Source: Loktanella sp. M215 (GTDB lineage Bacteria > Pseudomonadota > Alphaproteobacteria > Rhodobacterales > Rhodobacteraceae). Taken from it: DNA of 64,000 nucleotides. Location of the stretch: positions 3,254,001 through 3,318,000 of the forward strand of contig NZ_WMEA01000001.1 in assembly GCF_021735925.1 (NCBI RefSeq), in the 5' to 3' direction. Below, one piece after another: positions 26,326 to 34,962 of this stretch. Below the pieces are notes generated by a model. That model saw only the letters and a list, made by a program, of their open reading frames with translations. It did no database searches and was not told the DNA's origin. Within the stretch, counting starts at the first letter, position 1. Every line of letters begins with the position of its first letter. The position numbers were made by a program, and so were the translations under genes.

Positions 26326-27357
26326 TTACTTGCAGGCAGCGACGGTATCCATCGCACCTTCACAGGCCTGCTCTTTCGAGATCTGGCCCGCGTCGATGGC
26401 GAGGTTCAGGTTGTCGGCGGTGATCGGCGTGGGTGCGAGGAAGATCGCGTCCATTTCGACACCCTTTTCGCCGCCGGCCCACTTCTGGGCCTCGGGGATC
26501 GCGTCCATGGCGGTGCCACCGGCCAGAGCGACGGCGATTTCAGCCGCGCGCTTGCCCAGATCGCGGGAGTTCTTCCACACGGACACGGTCTGCGTGCCGC
26601 GCGCCACGCGGTTCAGCGCGGCAAGGTCGCCGTCCTGACCGCCGACCGGCACGTCCATGCCCTGTGCGGTCAGAGCTGCGATCGCACCACCGGCCAGACC
26701 ATCGTTCTCGGCCAGAACCGCGTCGATCTCGTTGTTGTTCGAGGTCAGGATCTGCTCCATGTTCTTCTGGCCGTTCTCGGGCTTCCAGCCGTCAGAGAAA
26801 GCCTCGCCGGCGATCTTCACGTTGCCTGCGTCGATCATCGGCTGCAGCACTTCCATCATGCCGTCCAGCAGGAACTGGGCGTTGGGGTCACCGGGATCGC
26901 CCTTGATGATGGCGATGTTGCCGCCAGCGGGGTCCGCATCCATGACGGTCTGCGCGATGATCGTGCCGACACCCTTGTTGTCGAAGGTCAGATAGAAGGC
27001 GCGGTTGTCCTCGATCAGACGGTCATAGCCGACGACCGGGATGCCTTCTGCGGCAGCCTGATCCAGCGCCGGGGTGATCGCGTCCTTGTCCATCGCGAGG
27101 ATGATCAGCGCGTCGGCGCCTTGGGCGATCAGTGCTTCGATGTCGGTCAGCTGCTTGGCGGCAGAGGCCTGTGCGTCGGACGAAATGTAAGTCGCGCCAG
27201 CGGCTTCCAGGGCTTCCTTGATCGCGGCTTCGTCGGTCTTCCAGCGCTCTTCCTGAAAGTTCGACCAGCTGACGCCGACGGTCAGACCGTCCTGCGCAAA
27301 CGCGGCAGAGCTGAAACCGACCGTCGCAATGACGGCGGCGAGGATGTGCTTGTTCAT
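26326..27357 (-). CDS. xylF: D-xylose ABC transporter substrate-binding protein
   Basis: A 343-residue periplasmic sugar-binding protein. The signal peptide MNKHILAAVIATVGFSSAAFA is followed by QDGLTVGVSWSNFQEERWKTDE, characteristic of XylF. The IILAMDKDAITPALDQA, VVGYDRLI and VGGQDGDLAALNR segments form the pentose site. It is the first gene of xylF-xylH-xylG-xylB, divergent from the ROK regulator xylR across 234 bases, and is followed by a strong intrinsic terminator, so it should be the most abundant product of the operon. Confidence 0.92.
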   Translation of the reverse strand: MNKHILAAVIATVGFSSAAFAQDGLTVGVSWSNFQEERWKTDEAAIKEALEAAGATYISSDAQASAAKQLTDIEALIAQGADALIILAMDKDAITPALDQAAAEGIPVVGYDRLIEDNRAFYLTFDNKGVGTIIAQTVMDADPAGGNIAIIKGDPGDPNAQFLLDGMMEVLQPMIDAGNVKIAGEAFSDGWKPENGQKNMEQILTSNNNEIDAVLAENDGLAGGAIAALTAQGMDVPVGGQDGDLAALNRVARGTQTVSVWKNSRDLGKRAAEIAVALAGGTAMDAIPEAQKWAGGEKGVEMDAIFLAPTPITADNLNLAIDAGQISKEQACEGAMDTVAACK

Positions 27358-27430
27358 GGTGTCCTCCCAGACAGAATGTCCCGCTTGGCGGGGATTCGGG
27401 GCCTTGCGGCCCTGTGCCGCTCAAAATGCC

Positions 27431-27490
27431 GATAATAGTTCAGTTGTCAAAATAATTTGCGCGGGCGCGCGGAATAATCTTGCCAAAATC
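27431..27490. promoter_or_regulatory. AT-rich control region between xylF and xylR
   Basis: The only AT-rich patch in the 234-base divergent gap. It holds the ATAATAGTT and AATAATTTGC blocks, then GGAATAATCTTGCC, with two AATAAT half-sites flanking a GCGCGGGCGCGC centre. A minus-strand TTGACA (27445-27450) could be a -35 for xylF, but no good -10 lies 17 bases on. It is offered as the likely XylR operator and promoter region only. Confidence 0.35.
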
Positions 27491-27591
27491 GGGGGTCGAA
27501 GGCGTAATGCGCCACGATGACGCTGCCGGGAGGGCGGACGCGACCAGGAGTCGTGTTCGCAGGCGCAGCATTATCTTTGGGGGTTGAAGTT

Positions 27592-28836
27592 ATGTATGAC
27601 GCAGGATCGGCCTCCGGGCCGGCGATGCAGGGCTGCGGCCCTTTGCAGTCGTCTCAGGCCGACCGCACGGGCGGATTGCGCCAGCAGGTCTTCTTGCATG
27701 TGCGCGCCACGGGGCAAAGCAGCCGTGCCGACATCGCCCGCGGCCTTGGCATCAGTGCCGGCAGTGTCTCGGCCCTGACGTCCGACCTGATCCAGAACGG
27801 GTTCCTGGAAGAGGTCGAGGATACGCCGCGCGAGGCAGGACGCGGTCGCCCGCCCGTCGCCCTGCGCGTGGTGCGCGGCACGCGGTGCGTCATCGGGATC
27901 AAGGTGGCCGACACGCGCCACTCTGCCGTGCTGATCGACCTGTCCGGCCAGACCGTTGCCGATGTGACCCTGCCCACGGCGGGCGCGCGCAAACCGGTCG
28001 CAGCCCTGGTAGCAGAGGTCGCCACCCTGGTCGACCGCCTGCTGGCAGACGCGGGGCGCGACATGTCCTGCGTCGCGGGGCTGGGCCTTGGCATTTCCGG
28101 CATCGTGGAACACGACATGGGACAGGTTCCGTGGTCACCGCTGATCGCCGGGCGGGACGCCCCCCTTGCCGCCCTGCTGGAAGACAAGCTGGGTGTGCCG
28201 GTACGGATCGACAACGACGCCAACGTGCTGACCTTGGCGGAACTCTGGTTCGGCACCGGGCGCGCGCGGTCCGATTTCGCCGTGGTGACCGTGGAACACG
28301 GCGTCGGCATGGGCCTGGTACTGAACAACCGCCTGTTCCGCGGCAGCCGCGGCATGGGGCTGGAACTGGGCCATACCAAGGTGGCCCTCGACGGGGCACT
28401 CTGCCGCTGTGGCCAGCGCGGCTGTCTGGAGGCCTATCTGGCCGATTACGCGCTGGCCCGGGAGGCCGCGACGGCCCTCGACCGGCCAGCGCGCGATGCA
28501 GGCAACGCGGCCCTGATCGACGCCCTCTTTGCCGAGGCGAAGGCGGGCAATACCGCGGCCGCCACGATCTTTCGCCGGGCCGGGCGCTATCTGGCCTTGG
28601 GGCTGTCGAACGTGGTGCAGCTTTTCGATCCGGCGCTGATCATTCTGGCGGGGGAACGCATGCGTTATGACTACCTCTATTCCGACGCGGTCCTGCGCGA
28701 GATGCAGGCGCTGACCCTGACCGAGGGCCGCACGTCGTGCGAGATCGCAACGAACGTCTGGGGGGATCTGGTCTGGGCGCAGGGGGCGGCCGCACTGGCG
28801 CTGGCCGATGCCACCGACGCGGCACTGGGGGCATGA
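27592..28836 (+). CDS. xylR: ROK family transcriptional regulator (XylR type)
   Basis: A 414-residue repressor with an N-terminal winged HTH (ADIARGLGISAGSVSALTSDLI, about residues 45-66) and a C-terminal ROK sugar-kinase-like domain. The domain has LGLGISGIVEH, the VRIDNDANVLTLAELWFG segment and the zinc motif CRCGQRGCLEAY. The start at 27592 (MYDAGSASG) follows GGGGGTTGAAG; an earlier in-frame ATG at 27517 lies in the control region. The divergent orientation to xylF and the ROK type point to a xylose-responsive repressor of the xyl operon. It is ATGA-coupled to an unrelated-looking secreted protein gene. Confidence 0.88.
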   Translation: MYDAGSASGPAMQGCGPLQSSQADRTGGLRQQVFLHVRATGQSSRADIARGLGISAGSVSALTSDLIQNGFLEEVEDTPREAGRGRPPVALRVVRGTRCVIGIKVADTRHSAVLIDLSGQTVADVTLPTAGARKPVAALVAEVATLVDRLLADAGRDMSCVAGLGLGISGIVEHDMGQVPWSPLIAGRDAPLAALLEDKLGVPVRIDNDANVLTLAELWFGTGRARSDFAVVTVEHGVGMGLVLNNRLFRGSRGMGLELGHTKVALDGALCRCGQRGCLEAYLADYALAREAATALDRPARDAGNAALIDALFAEAKAGNTAAATIFRRAGRYLALGLSNVVQLFDPALIILAGERMRYDYLYSDAVLREMQALTLTEGRTSCEIATNVWGDLVWAQGAAALALADATDAALGA

Positions 28837-30317
28837 TGCGCCTTGCCCTGCTTCTGGCACTGATGGCGGGCCCGGCCGCGGCACAGGTCAGCTTTACCGA
28901 CCTCTCGCAAGCCCTTGGCGATCACACCTATGCGGGCGGGTGGGAGCATTTCGTCGGCGGCGGTGTCGCCGTGATGGACTGCAACGGCGACGCGCGGCCC
29001 GACATCTTTGCCGCCGGTGGCACCACCCCAGCCGCCCTCTGGATCAACCGGGGCGATTTCCGCTTCGATCCGGCCCCCCTACCGGATCTGACCGAGACGA
29101 CGGGCGCCTATCCCATCGACATCGACGGCGACGGCCTGCTGGACCTCTACGTCATGCGCGTGGGCCCCGACGTGGCGCTGAAGGGGGGTCCGGATTGCCG
29201 CTTCACCGATGCGACGGCGGACTGGGGCATCCCCCAGACCGACCAGTGGACCACCGCCTTCACCGCCTGGTGGGAGGCGGAGAGCGACCGCCCGGTGATG
29301 GCGGTGGGTCACTACGTCGACCGCAGCAATCCAGATGGCCCGTTCTTTGCCTGCGACACCAACACCATCCTGCGCCCCGCACCGACGGGCTACAGTGCCG
29401 AAACGCTGGCCCCCGGCTTCTGCCCGCTGTCGATGCTCGCCGCCACCGACGCCCGCGGCCGGATGACCCTGCGTCTGTCAAACGACCGGCAATACTACGT
29501 CCGCGGCGGTTCGGAACAGATGTGGGACATCATGGACCGCCGCTTCCTGACCGAGGCTGACGGTTGGAAAGAGGTCTCGCTCTGGGGCATGGGGATCGCC
29601 AGCGCCGACGTGACCGGCGACGGGCGCGACGACGTCATGCTGACCTCGATGGGTGACCAACTGCTGCAACTGGCCCAGCCAGACGGCACTTACGTGCCAG
29701 CCCCTTACGGCATCGGCACCTACGCGCAGCGCCCCTACCTTGGCGACGACGGCCGCCCCTCGACCGGCTGGCATTCGGAATTCGGCGACGTGGACAACGA
29801 CGGACGGCTGGATCTGTTCATCGCCAAGGGCAACGTCGACCAGATGCCGACCAACGCCATGGCCGACCCCAACAACCTGCTGATACAACGCCCCGACGGC
29901 ACGTTTGAGGAGGTCGCGGCCACCGCAGGCCTCGCCGACACCCACCGTGCGCGGGGTGCGGCGCTGGCGGATTTCGACGGCGACGGCCGCCTCGATCTGG
30001 TGGTGGTGAACCGCCGCGCGCCCATGCTGCTTTATCGCAACGACACACCCGCCACGGGTCAATGGCTGGGTTTGGCACTGACGCAGGCCAACGGCAACAC
30101 GCAGGCCATCGGCGCCCGCATCACGGTCACCACGCCTGACCTGACCCAGACCCGAGAGATCCGTGTCGGTGGCGGCCACGCGGGCGGACAGGCCCTGCCG
30201 CTCCACATCGGCCTCGGCCCCGCCACTGCCGCGGATGTCACCGTCACCTGGCCCGACGGCACGACCACCACGCAGACCTTGCCCGCAGACACACTGGCAC
30301 GGCTTTCACACGACTAA
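28833..30317 (+). CDS. CRTAC1-like secreted protein with FG-GAP/VCBS repeats and ASPIC/UnbV domain
   Basis: A 494-residue exported protein with a short signal peptide (MMRLALLLALMAGPAAAQ). Several calcium-binding-like FG-GAP repeats follow: DCNGDARPDIF, DIDGDGLLDLY, DVTGDGRDDVML, DVDNDGRLDLF and DFDGDGRLDLVV. The last 100 residues form an ASPIC/UnbV domain (IGARITVTTPD...REIRVGGGHAGG...VTVTWPDG). A seven-blade propeller is expected. The function of the family is poorly known. It overlaps xylR by ATGA and faces a di-haem peroxidase gene across a type-A repeat; such proteins sometimes neighbour MauG-type peroxidases. Confidence 0.85.
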   Translation: MMRLALLLALMAGPAAAQVSFTDLSQALGDHTYAGGWEHFVGGGVAVMDCNGDARPDIFAAGGTTPAALWINRGDFRFDPAPLPDLTETTGAYPIDIDGDGLLDLYVMRVGPDVALKGGPDCRFTDATADWGIPQTDQWTTAFTAWWEAESDRPVMAVGHYVDRSNPDGPFFACDTNTILRPAPTGYSAETLAPGFCPLSMLAATDARGRMTLRLSNDRQYYVRGGSEQMWDIMDRRFLTEADGWKEVSLWGMGIASADVTGDGRDDVMLTSMGDQLLQLAQPDGTYVPAPYGIGTYAQRPYLGDDGRPSTGWHSEFGDVDNDGRLDLFIAKGNVDQMPTNAMADPNNLLIQRPDGTFEEVAATAGLADTHRARGAALADFDGDGRLDLVVVNRRAPMLLYRNDTPATGQWLGLALTQANGNTQAIGARITVTTPDLTQTREIRVGGGHAGGQALPLHIGLGPATAADVTVTWPDGTTTTQTLPADTLARLSHD

Positions 30318-30332
30318 GTGCGCACCACCTCG

Positions 30333-30362
30333 CTTTTTCCCAAATACTCCCGCCGGAGGCTC
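30333..30362 (+). repeat. Type-A intergenic repeat, copy 2
   Basis: TTTTTCCCAAATACT then CCCGCCGGAGGC, with hairpin CTCC-CGCC-GGAG. It lies in the 80-base gap between the convergent CRTAC1-like and peroxidase genes and is nearly identical to the copy at 2482. Confidence 0.75.
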
Positions 30363-30397
30363 CGACGCCTGCCAAGACGCACGGACAGGATGCGGGC

Positions 30398-31747
30398 CTA
30401 CGGCACCGGCAACCCGCTCGGCACCGCCAGCGGCACACCCAGCCGTCCCTTGATCGCCGATGGATCGGTCAGGCTGTCCAGGAACGCGACCAGCGCCGTC
30501 ACATCCTCCGCCGACAGCACGACCGGCGGCCTGCGCACCGCTGCGGCGATGGCTGCGACTTCGGCGGGGTCGGACATGATCGCGTCGTCGCGCACGTCGA
30601 GCTTAGGCAGGATGGCCTGCGCGATGTCATAGCGCGACAGGGCCGCCACCGGGTCGGCGTGATCGGCCACGAAGCCTGCCAGAGTCGCATGGCTGCCCGC
30701 GTGGCCGTAGGGCGCCGTCAGGGCCACGTTACGCAGCGACGGCGTGCGGAAGGCGAACAGATCCTCCGGCTGTCCCGTGACCTCGAACCGGCCCTCGTCC
30801 CGGTCAGAGGATTCGAACCGCGCGCCCTTGCCGGGACCGATCTGTGGCGCGCCCATCGCATGGTAGCCCTGATCGGTCAGCAACGGACCGCTGTGGCAGG
30901 TGCCGCAGCCGGCCCGGCCATAGAAGAGGTCCATGCCCGTGGCCGCAGGCTCCGGCAGTGCCGCCGCGCCCCGCAGGACGGCATCGAAGGGTGACGCGTC
31001 GGACCGCCACTCCGCCTCCATAAAGGCCGCGATCGCGTTCGAGATGTCGGTGAAGCCGATATCCTCCGGACCGGTCACCTGTGGATAGACGTCCCGGAAC
31101 ATCTGCGCATAGGCGGGGATGTCTGCCACGCGGCGCGCGATCAGGTCCCACGCCCCGCCCGGGCCCGTCAACAGGCCCTGCCGCACGGCGCGCGAGACAT
31201 CGCTTTCGGCGTAGTGTCCGGCCATCTCGTCGGGGCTCAGCACCGGAAACATCGTCTGCGCCGACAGCAAAGACGCGAACCCCGTCACCATGTCGTCGTC
31301 CAGCGGCGTGCGGATGCCGCCGGGGCGGCTGGCGTCAACGCTGATGCGCCCGTCGTCGAACAGAACCGTCAAGTTGCGCAGACCGAGGTTGAACAGGGCG
31401 GGCGCGTTGCGCGGTATCCGCTCTTCCGGCAGATTGGCGGGATCGGCGGTCCGCGCTGGTCCGAGGCCAATGCCACCGTCGCCAAGGCCCAGCGACAGCC
31501 CGTCGGCGGTGCCGAAACGGGGATGATGGCAGGTCGCGCAGGCCACGTCACGGCCCCCCGACAGGACCGGATCGTAGAACAGAAGCTGCCCCAGAGCGGC
31601 CTCGCCCAGGTCCACGGGCAGGAAATCGGCATCCAGCAAAGGCGGCGGCAAGGGCGATATCTGCGCGGGTGTCTGCATTTGCGTCTGGGCGGACGCCTGC
31701 GTGCCAGCCACCACTGACAGAACCGCCATGATCCGTGTCGCTCTCAT
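30398..31747 (-). CDS. Di-haem cytochrome c peroxidase family protein (MauG-like)
   Basis: A 449-residue periplasmic protein with a signal peptide (MRATRIMAVLSVVAGTQASAQ) and two c-type haem sites, CATCH at residues 70-74 and CGTCH in the second half. Typical segments are LGQLLFYDPVLSGGRDVAC, RIPRNAPALFNLGLR and FRTPSLRNVALTAPYGHAG. The family reduces hydrogen peroxide or carries out MauG-type oxidations. The start was chosen from GGGGGAGAGA upstream; the longer frame enters the SOS promoter region. It is convergent with the CRTAC1-like gene and divergent from imuA. Confidence 0.88.
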   Translation of the reverse strand: MRATRIMAVLSVVAGTQASAQTQMQTPAQISPLPPPLLDADFLPVDLGEAALGQLLFYDPVLSGGRDVACATCHHPRFGTADGLSLGLGDGGIGLGPARTADPANLPEERIPRNAPALFNLGLRNLTVLFDDGRISVDASRPGGIRTPLDDDMVTGFASLLSAQTMFPVLSPDEMAGHYAESDVSRAVRQGLLTGPGGAWDLIARRVADIPAYAQMFRDVYPQVTGPEDIGFTDISNAIAAFMEAEWRSDASPFDAVLRGAAALPEPAATGMDLFYGRAGCGTCHSGPLLTDQGYHAMGAPQIGPGKGARFESSDRDEGRFEVTGQPEDLFAFRTPSLRNVALTAPYGHAGSHATLAGFVADHADPVAALSRYDIAQAILPKLDVRDDAIMSDPAEVAAIAAAVRRPPVVLSAEDVTALVAFLDSLTDPSAIKGRLGVPLAVPSGLPVP

Positions 31748-31957
31748 GCCAGTCTCTCCCCCGTCAGCCCCCGCAGGTCCGCAGACCTGCCCTGTCCGGC
31801 GCACAATGGCGGAACGGAAGATGCACCGCAACGGCGATCCCGCAGCCGTTTCACCGTGCCGCATGCGACGGCGGGGTGCCCCTGCGGCACAGGCTGACCG
31901 TCGCGCGGGTACAATCCGGTACCGCCTCGTTTCGGGTCAAAAGGATATCTTGAAGAT

Positions 31958-31997
31958 TTGACGAAAGGCCCGGCACGGTATAGAACAAATGAGGAAC
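31958..31997 (+). promoter_or_regulatory. SOS promoter of imuA with LexA box
   Basis: GAAC-AAATGAG-GAAC at 31983-31997 reads GTTC-N7-GTTC on the other strand, the LexA site known for Rhodobacter and other alphaproteobacteria. It overlaps a promoter-like pair, TTGACG (31958-31963) and TATAGA (31979-31984), spacing 15. The box ends two bases before the chosen imuA start, so the leader must be very short or translation begins further on. Confidence 0.75.
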
Positions 31998-31999
31998 AA

Positions 32000-32734
32000 A
32001 TGGAATCGGATGCGCCTGTGACCACGCCCCTCGACACCGCAGGAACCTTCTTTGCAAGCCGCATGTCACCGGGCCGGGCTGCCCCTGCCGGTCACGATGC
32101 GGATCACACCGCACTCTGCGTGGCGGACCCGACCCTTTCGGAATACTTCACGGACAATGCCGCCGACGGGGCCGTGACGGCCTTCGTCTTTGGCCAACTG
32201 ACGCAGATCGCGGCCTCGGGCAAACCGGTCCTGTGGGTGCAGGACCGGGTGACCCAGCGCGAATCGGGCAAGCCCTTTCCCGCCGGCCTTCCCGCCGGCC
32301 TACGGCTGATCCTCGTGACCGTGAACCGGGCCGTCGACGTGTTGTGGAGCATGGAGGAAGGCCTGCATTGCGATGCCTTGGGCGCGGTGCTGGGCGAGCT
32401 TTGGGGCGATCCGCCCGCACTGGACTTTACCGCGACCAAGCGTCTGGCCCTGCGGGCAGAGGCGCGGTCGATTCCCGCCCTGCTGATCCGGCGCGCCGCC
32501 CATCCGAACCTCAGTGCGGCGCGCCAGCGCTGGCGAATCACGTCCCTGCCCGCCCGCCTGGACCCCGACGACAACCGCGCACCCGGCGCGCCGCTCTGGC
32601 AGGCGGACCTGTTCCGCGCCCGCGGTCGGGCGCCGGGCCAATGGGTCGCGGGTCCGGGGGATGCAGGTGTTGTGCTGTCGCACAATGTCCACATGAACGA
32701 CGCCCCCCATCATGCCGCCCGCATCGCCGGCTGA
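32000..32734 (+). CDS. imuA: ImuA, SOS mutagenesis accessory protein (SulA/RecA-like)
   Basis: A 244-residue RecA-like accessory factor of the damage-inducible mutasome. It works with ImuB and DnaE2 in translesion synthesis. The fold is recognisable from AVTAFVFGQLTQIAASGKPVLWVQ, LPAGLRLILVTVNRAVDVLWSMEEGL (the usual ImuA helix), LDFTATKRLALRAEA and RWRITSLPA. The ATG at 32000 follows GAGGAAC, but that same stretch is the LexA box. If the transcript starts near 31992 the mRNA would be almost leaderless, and a downstream ATG at 32063 is the alternative. imuB overlaps its 3' end. Confidence 0.87.
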   Translation: MESDAPVTTPLDTAGTFFASRMSPGRAAPAGHDADHTALCVADPTLSEYFTDNAADGAVTAFVFGQLTQIAASGKPVLWVQDRVTQRESGKPFPAGLPAGLRLILVTVNRAVDVLWSMEEGLHCDALGAVLGELWGDPPALDFTATKRLALRAEARSIPALLIRRAAHPNLSAARQRWRITSLPARLDPDDNRAPGAPLWQADLFRARGRAPGQWVAGPGDAGVVLSHNVHMNDAPHHAARIAG

Positions 32735-34742
32735 ATATCCCAGGCCTCTGGCTGTTATCCTTCAAAGTCTGACCCCGATGACCAAAGACAGCACCTCTCG
32801 GATCCTGCCGTTCCCCGCCTCCCGCGTGTGTCGCGCCGCGGTCGGACCAGGCCATGCCTCACGCACTGCAGCGGCGGTCGTGCACCCCGTTGAAGCGGCC
32901 CGCTTGTCCGGTGCGCTGGACATCATGGATCTGGCCCGGACCTCGCTGGCGCCCGGATCACAGGGGGCCAGCGTTGCAAGGCTTGGAAACCTCCTCCCAG
33001 CCGTCCAGCCGGATGCAGGGCAGACAGCCCCCCGGCCGCAGATGCGCCCCACCCTGACGACCGTCTCGGACAAGGCGATACCGGTCCTTCACGCGCCGGT
33101 GCTGCGCGCCAGCAGCCCTGTCCCGCCCCCGCCACCGGTGACCCGGCGCGGCACCGACGACAGCACCGACCGGGACACCGGGTCCGGACCGCAGACGGAT
33201 CGCACCCTTCTGACGCGCCGTATCGTCAGCGTGCATCTGACGGATTTCGCGATGGCCCGCTGGCTGCGCTGGGCCCATGCACGCCATGACGCGCCCCCCG
33301 ATGACCTGCCCGTGATCCTGGCCGCCGAAGGGCCGCACGGCCCCGTCGTGGTTGCCACGAATCGCGCGGCGACGCTGGCGGGGTTGCATACCGGCGCACG
33401 GGTCGTCGACATGCGCGCCCTGTGTCCTGCGGTGCGCGTGGTGCGCGCCGACCCCGACGGCGACCGTGCGGCGCTGGAGAAGCTGATGCTCTGGGCGCGA
33501 CGCTGGTGTCCGTGGACCGCCGTGGACGGCGCGGACGGGATCGTGATGGACACGACCGGCTCCGATCATCTCTGGGGCGGAGAGGACGCTCTGCTGCGCG
33601 AGATCGAAGGCACGCTGGGCACCCTGGGGTTCGCCAGCCGCCTTGCGATGGCGCCGACCCATGGTGCCGCCTGGGCGCTAGCCCGCTTCGGCCCCGTGCG
33701 CAGCATCGCGACACCCGACACGCTGACGGACCGCACGGCCCCCCTGCCCGCGCGGTCCCTGCGGCTGGCGGCAGACACGGTCCTGCTGCTGCAAAGACTG
33801 GGCCTGAAATCCGTGGGCGACATCGCCGCCGTGCCGCGCCTCAGCCTGACCCGCCGGTTCGCGAACGCGGCCCTCGCGCAAAACCCTCTCGCACGGCTGG
33901 ACCAATTGCAGGGCCGCATGGCGGAACCGGTCAGCGCCGGTCAGGACTTGCAACACTTTGCCGTGCAGGTCCGCCTGCCTGAACCGGTGCAGGATCCCAC
34001 ACCCTATCTGCCGGATCTGTGCGCCAGCCTCTGTGCCGCCTTGGCCGACGCCGGCTGCGGCGCCCGCAAGCTGACCGTCACTGTCTATCGCACGGACGCA
34101 GAGGTCAGCGCGGTTACCGCCGCCACCGCCCGCGCCAGCCGCGACCCCATACACTTGCGCCGTCTGTTCGATGACCGCCTGGACAGGATCGACCCCGGAT
34201 ACGGGTTTGAATTGATCACGCTCGATGCAGATATCACCGAAGGCATGGCAGCGGTCCAGACCACTCTGGAAGGCCGCGCGGAAAACGGTGCGGCCTTGGC
34301 GCAGATGGTGGACAGGCTCTCGGCGCGCCTTGGGGCACAGGCTGTCCGCACGCCCGCCTCTCACGAAAGCCATATTCCCGAACGCAGCCTCGCATGGGCG
34401 CTGGCCTTGTCGCAGGCCCCGCTGAAAGCGGATGCGCTGGATTGTGCGCACCGCCCGCTGCGGCTTTTGGATACCCCGGAAGAGATCAACGTTCTCTACG
34501 CAGTTCCCGAAGGACCACCCGTGCAGTTTCGATGGCGGCGTGTCCCGCACCGGATCACCCGCTTTACGGGGCCGGAGCGGATCGCACCGGAGTGGTGGTA
34601 TGACCGCCCTGGCACGCGTCTGCGCGATTACTATCGCATCGAGGACGACAGCAACCGTCGCCTGTGGATTTACCGTGATGGTGTCTACGGTGACGAGGGA
34701 GCCGGAGCGCCGCGGTGGTTCGTGCACGGCATCTTCGGCTGA
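32712..34742 (+). CDS. imuB: ImuB, catalytically degenerate Y-family polymerase homologue, with N-terminal extension
   Basis: 676 residues from an ATG overlapping imuA by 23 bases; 654 if the ATG at 32778 is used. The Y-family body begins only near residue 167 (RRIVSVHLTDFAMARWLRW). The usual catalytic acids are absent: the first motif reads VHLTDF, and the second reads MDTTGSDHLWGG in place of SIDE. Both are normal for ImuB, which acts as a scaffold binding the clamp, ImuA and DnaE2. The C-terminal ERIAPEWWYDRPG...RDYYRIED...RLWIYRDG block is the ImuB-specific tail. The first 165 residues are Pro/Ala/Arg-rich, of unknown purpose, and might be partly untranslated. No ribosome site decides the start. 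Confidence 0.85.
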   Translation: MPPASPAEYPRPLAVILQSLTPMTKDSTSRILPFPASRVCRAAVGPGHASRTAAAVVHPVEAARLSGALDIMDLARTSLAPGSQGASVARLGNLLPAVQPDAGQTAPRPQMRPTLTTVSDKAIPVLHAPVLRASSPVPPPPPVTRRGTDDSTDRDTGSGPQTDRTLLTRRIVSVHLTDFAMARWLRWAHARHDAPPDDLPVILAAEGPHGPVVVATNRAATLAGLHTGARVVDMRALCPAVRVVRADPDGDRAALEKLMLWARRWCPWTAVDGADGIVMDTTGSDHLWGGEDALLREIEGTLGTLGFASRLAMAPTHGAAWALARFGPVRSIATPDTLTDRTAPLPARSLRLAADTVLLLQRLGLKSVGDIAAVPRLSLTRRFANAALAQNPLARLDQLQGRMAEPVSAGQDLQHFAVQVRLPEPVQDPTPYLPDLCASLCAALADAGCGARKLTVTVYRTDAEVSAVTAATARASRDPIHLRRLFDDRLDRIDPGYGFELITLDADITEGMAAVQTTLEGRAENGAALAQMVDRLSARLGAQAVRTPASHESHIPERSLAWALALSQAPLKADALDCAHRPLRLLDTPEEINVLYAVPEGPPVQFRWRRVPHRITRFTGPERIAPEWWYDRPGTRLRDYYRIEDDSNRRLWIYRDGVYGDEGAGAPRWFVHGIFG

Positions 34743-34767
34743 TGCGCCCGTTGGCCCCTGTCGCTCA

Positions 34768-34826
34768 GGGGGCCAGCCCCCCAGGGCCGGAGGCCCTTCC
34801 CCCCGAAGTATTTTTGACCAGAAGAA
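34768..34826 (-). repeat. Type-B intergenic repeat, copy 4 (inverted)
   Basis: On the minus strand: TTCTTCTGGTC then AAAAATACTTCGGGG, hairpin I GGGCC-TCC-GGCCC (34784-34796), and hairpin II GGGGGGC-TG-GCCCCC. It is the only copy in this orientation and faces copy 5 across the imuB-dnaE2 gap. Confidence 0.8.
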
Positions 34827-34904
34827 ACAACGGTTTGTTAACCGATCTGCTGCATTCTAAATCCGCGGTACAGGCGGAAGCGCCGATGACTGCACCAGGA
34901 GAAG

Positions 34905-34936
34905 GCGTCCCGTCGCCCCAGAAGGCCACGGGACGC
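34905..34936. terminator. Hairpin in the imuB-dnaE2 gap
   Basis: GCGTCCCGT, 14-base loop, ACGGGACGC: a perfect 9-bp stem without a T-run. It may be a terminator or another RNA structure. Confidence 0.4.
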
Positions 34937-34962
34937 TCGACCCACCTCAGGTATTTGGGCCT

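Noticed and set aside
27422..27450. TTGACA on the minus strand as a sigma-70 promoter for xylF
   Set aside because: The hexamer 17 bases downstream is ATTTTG, a poor -10, and the better TATTAT is only 7 bases away. Not called as a promoter by itself.
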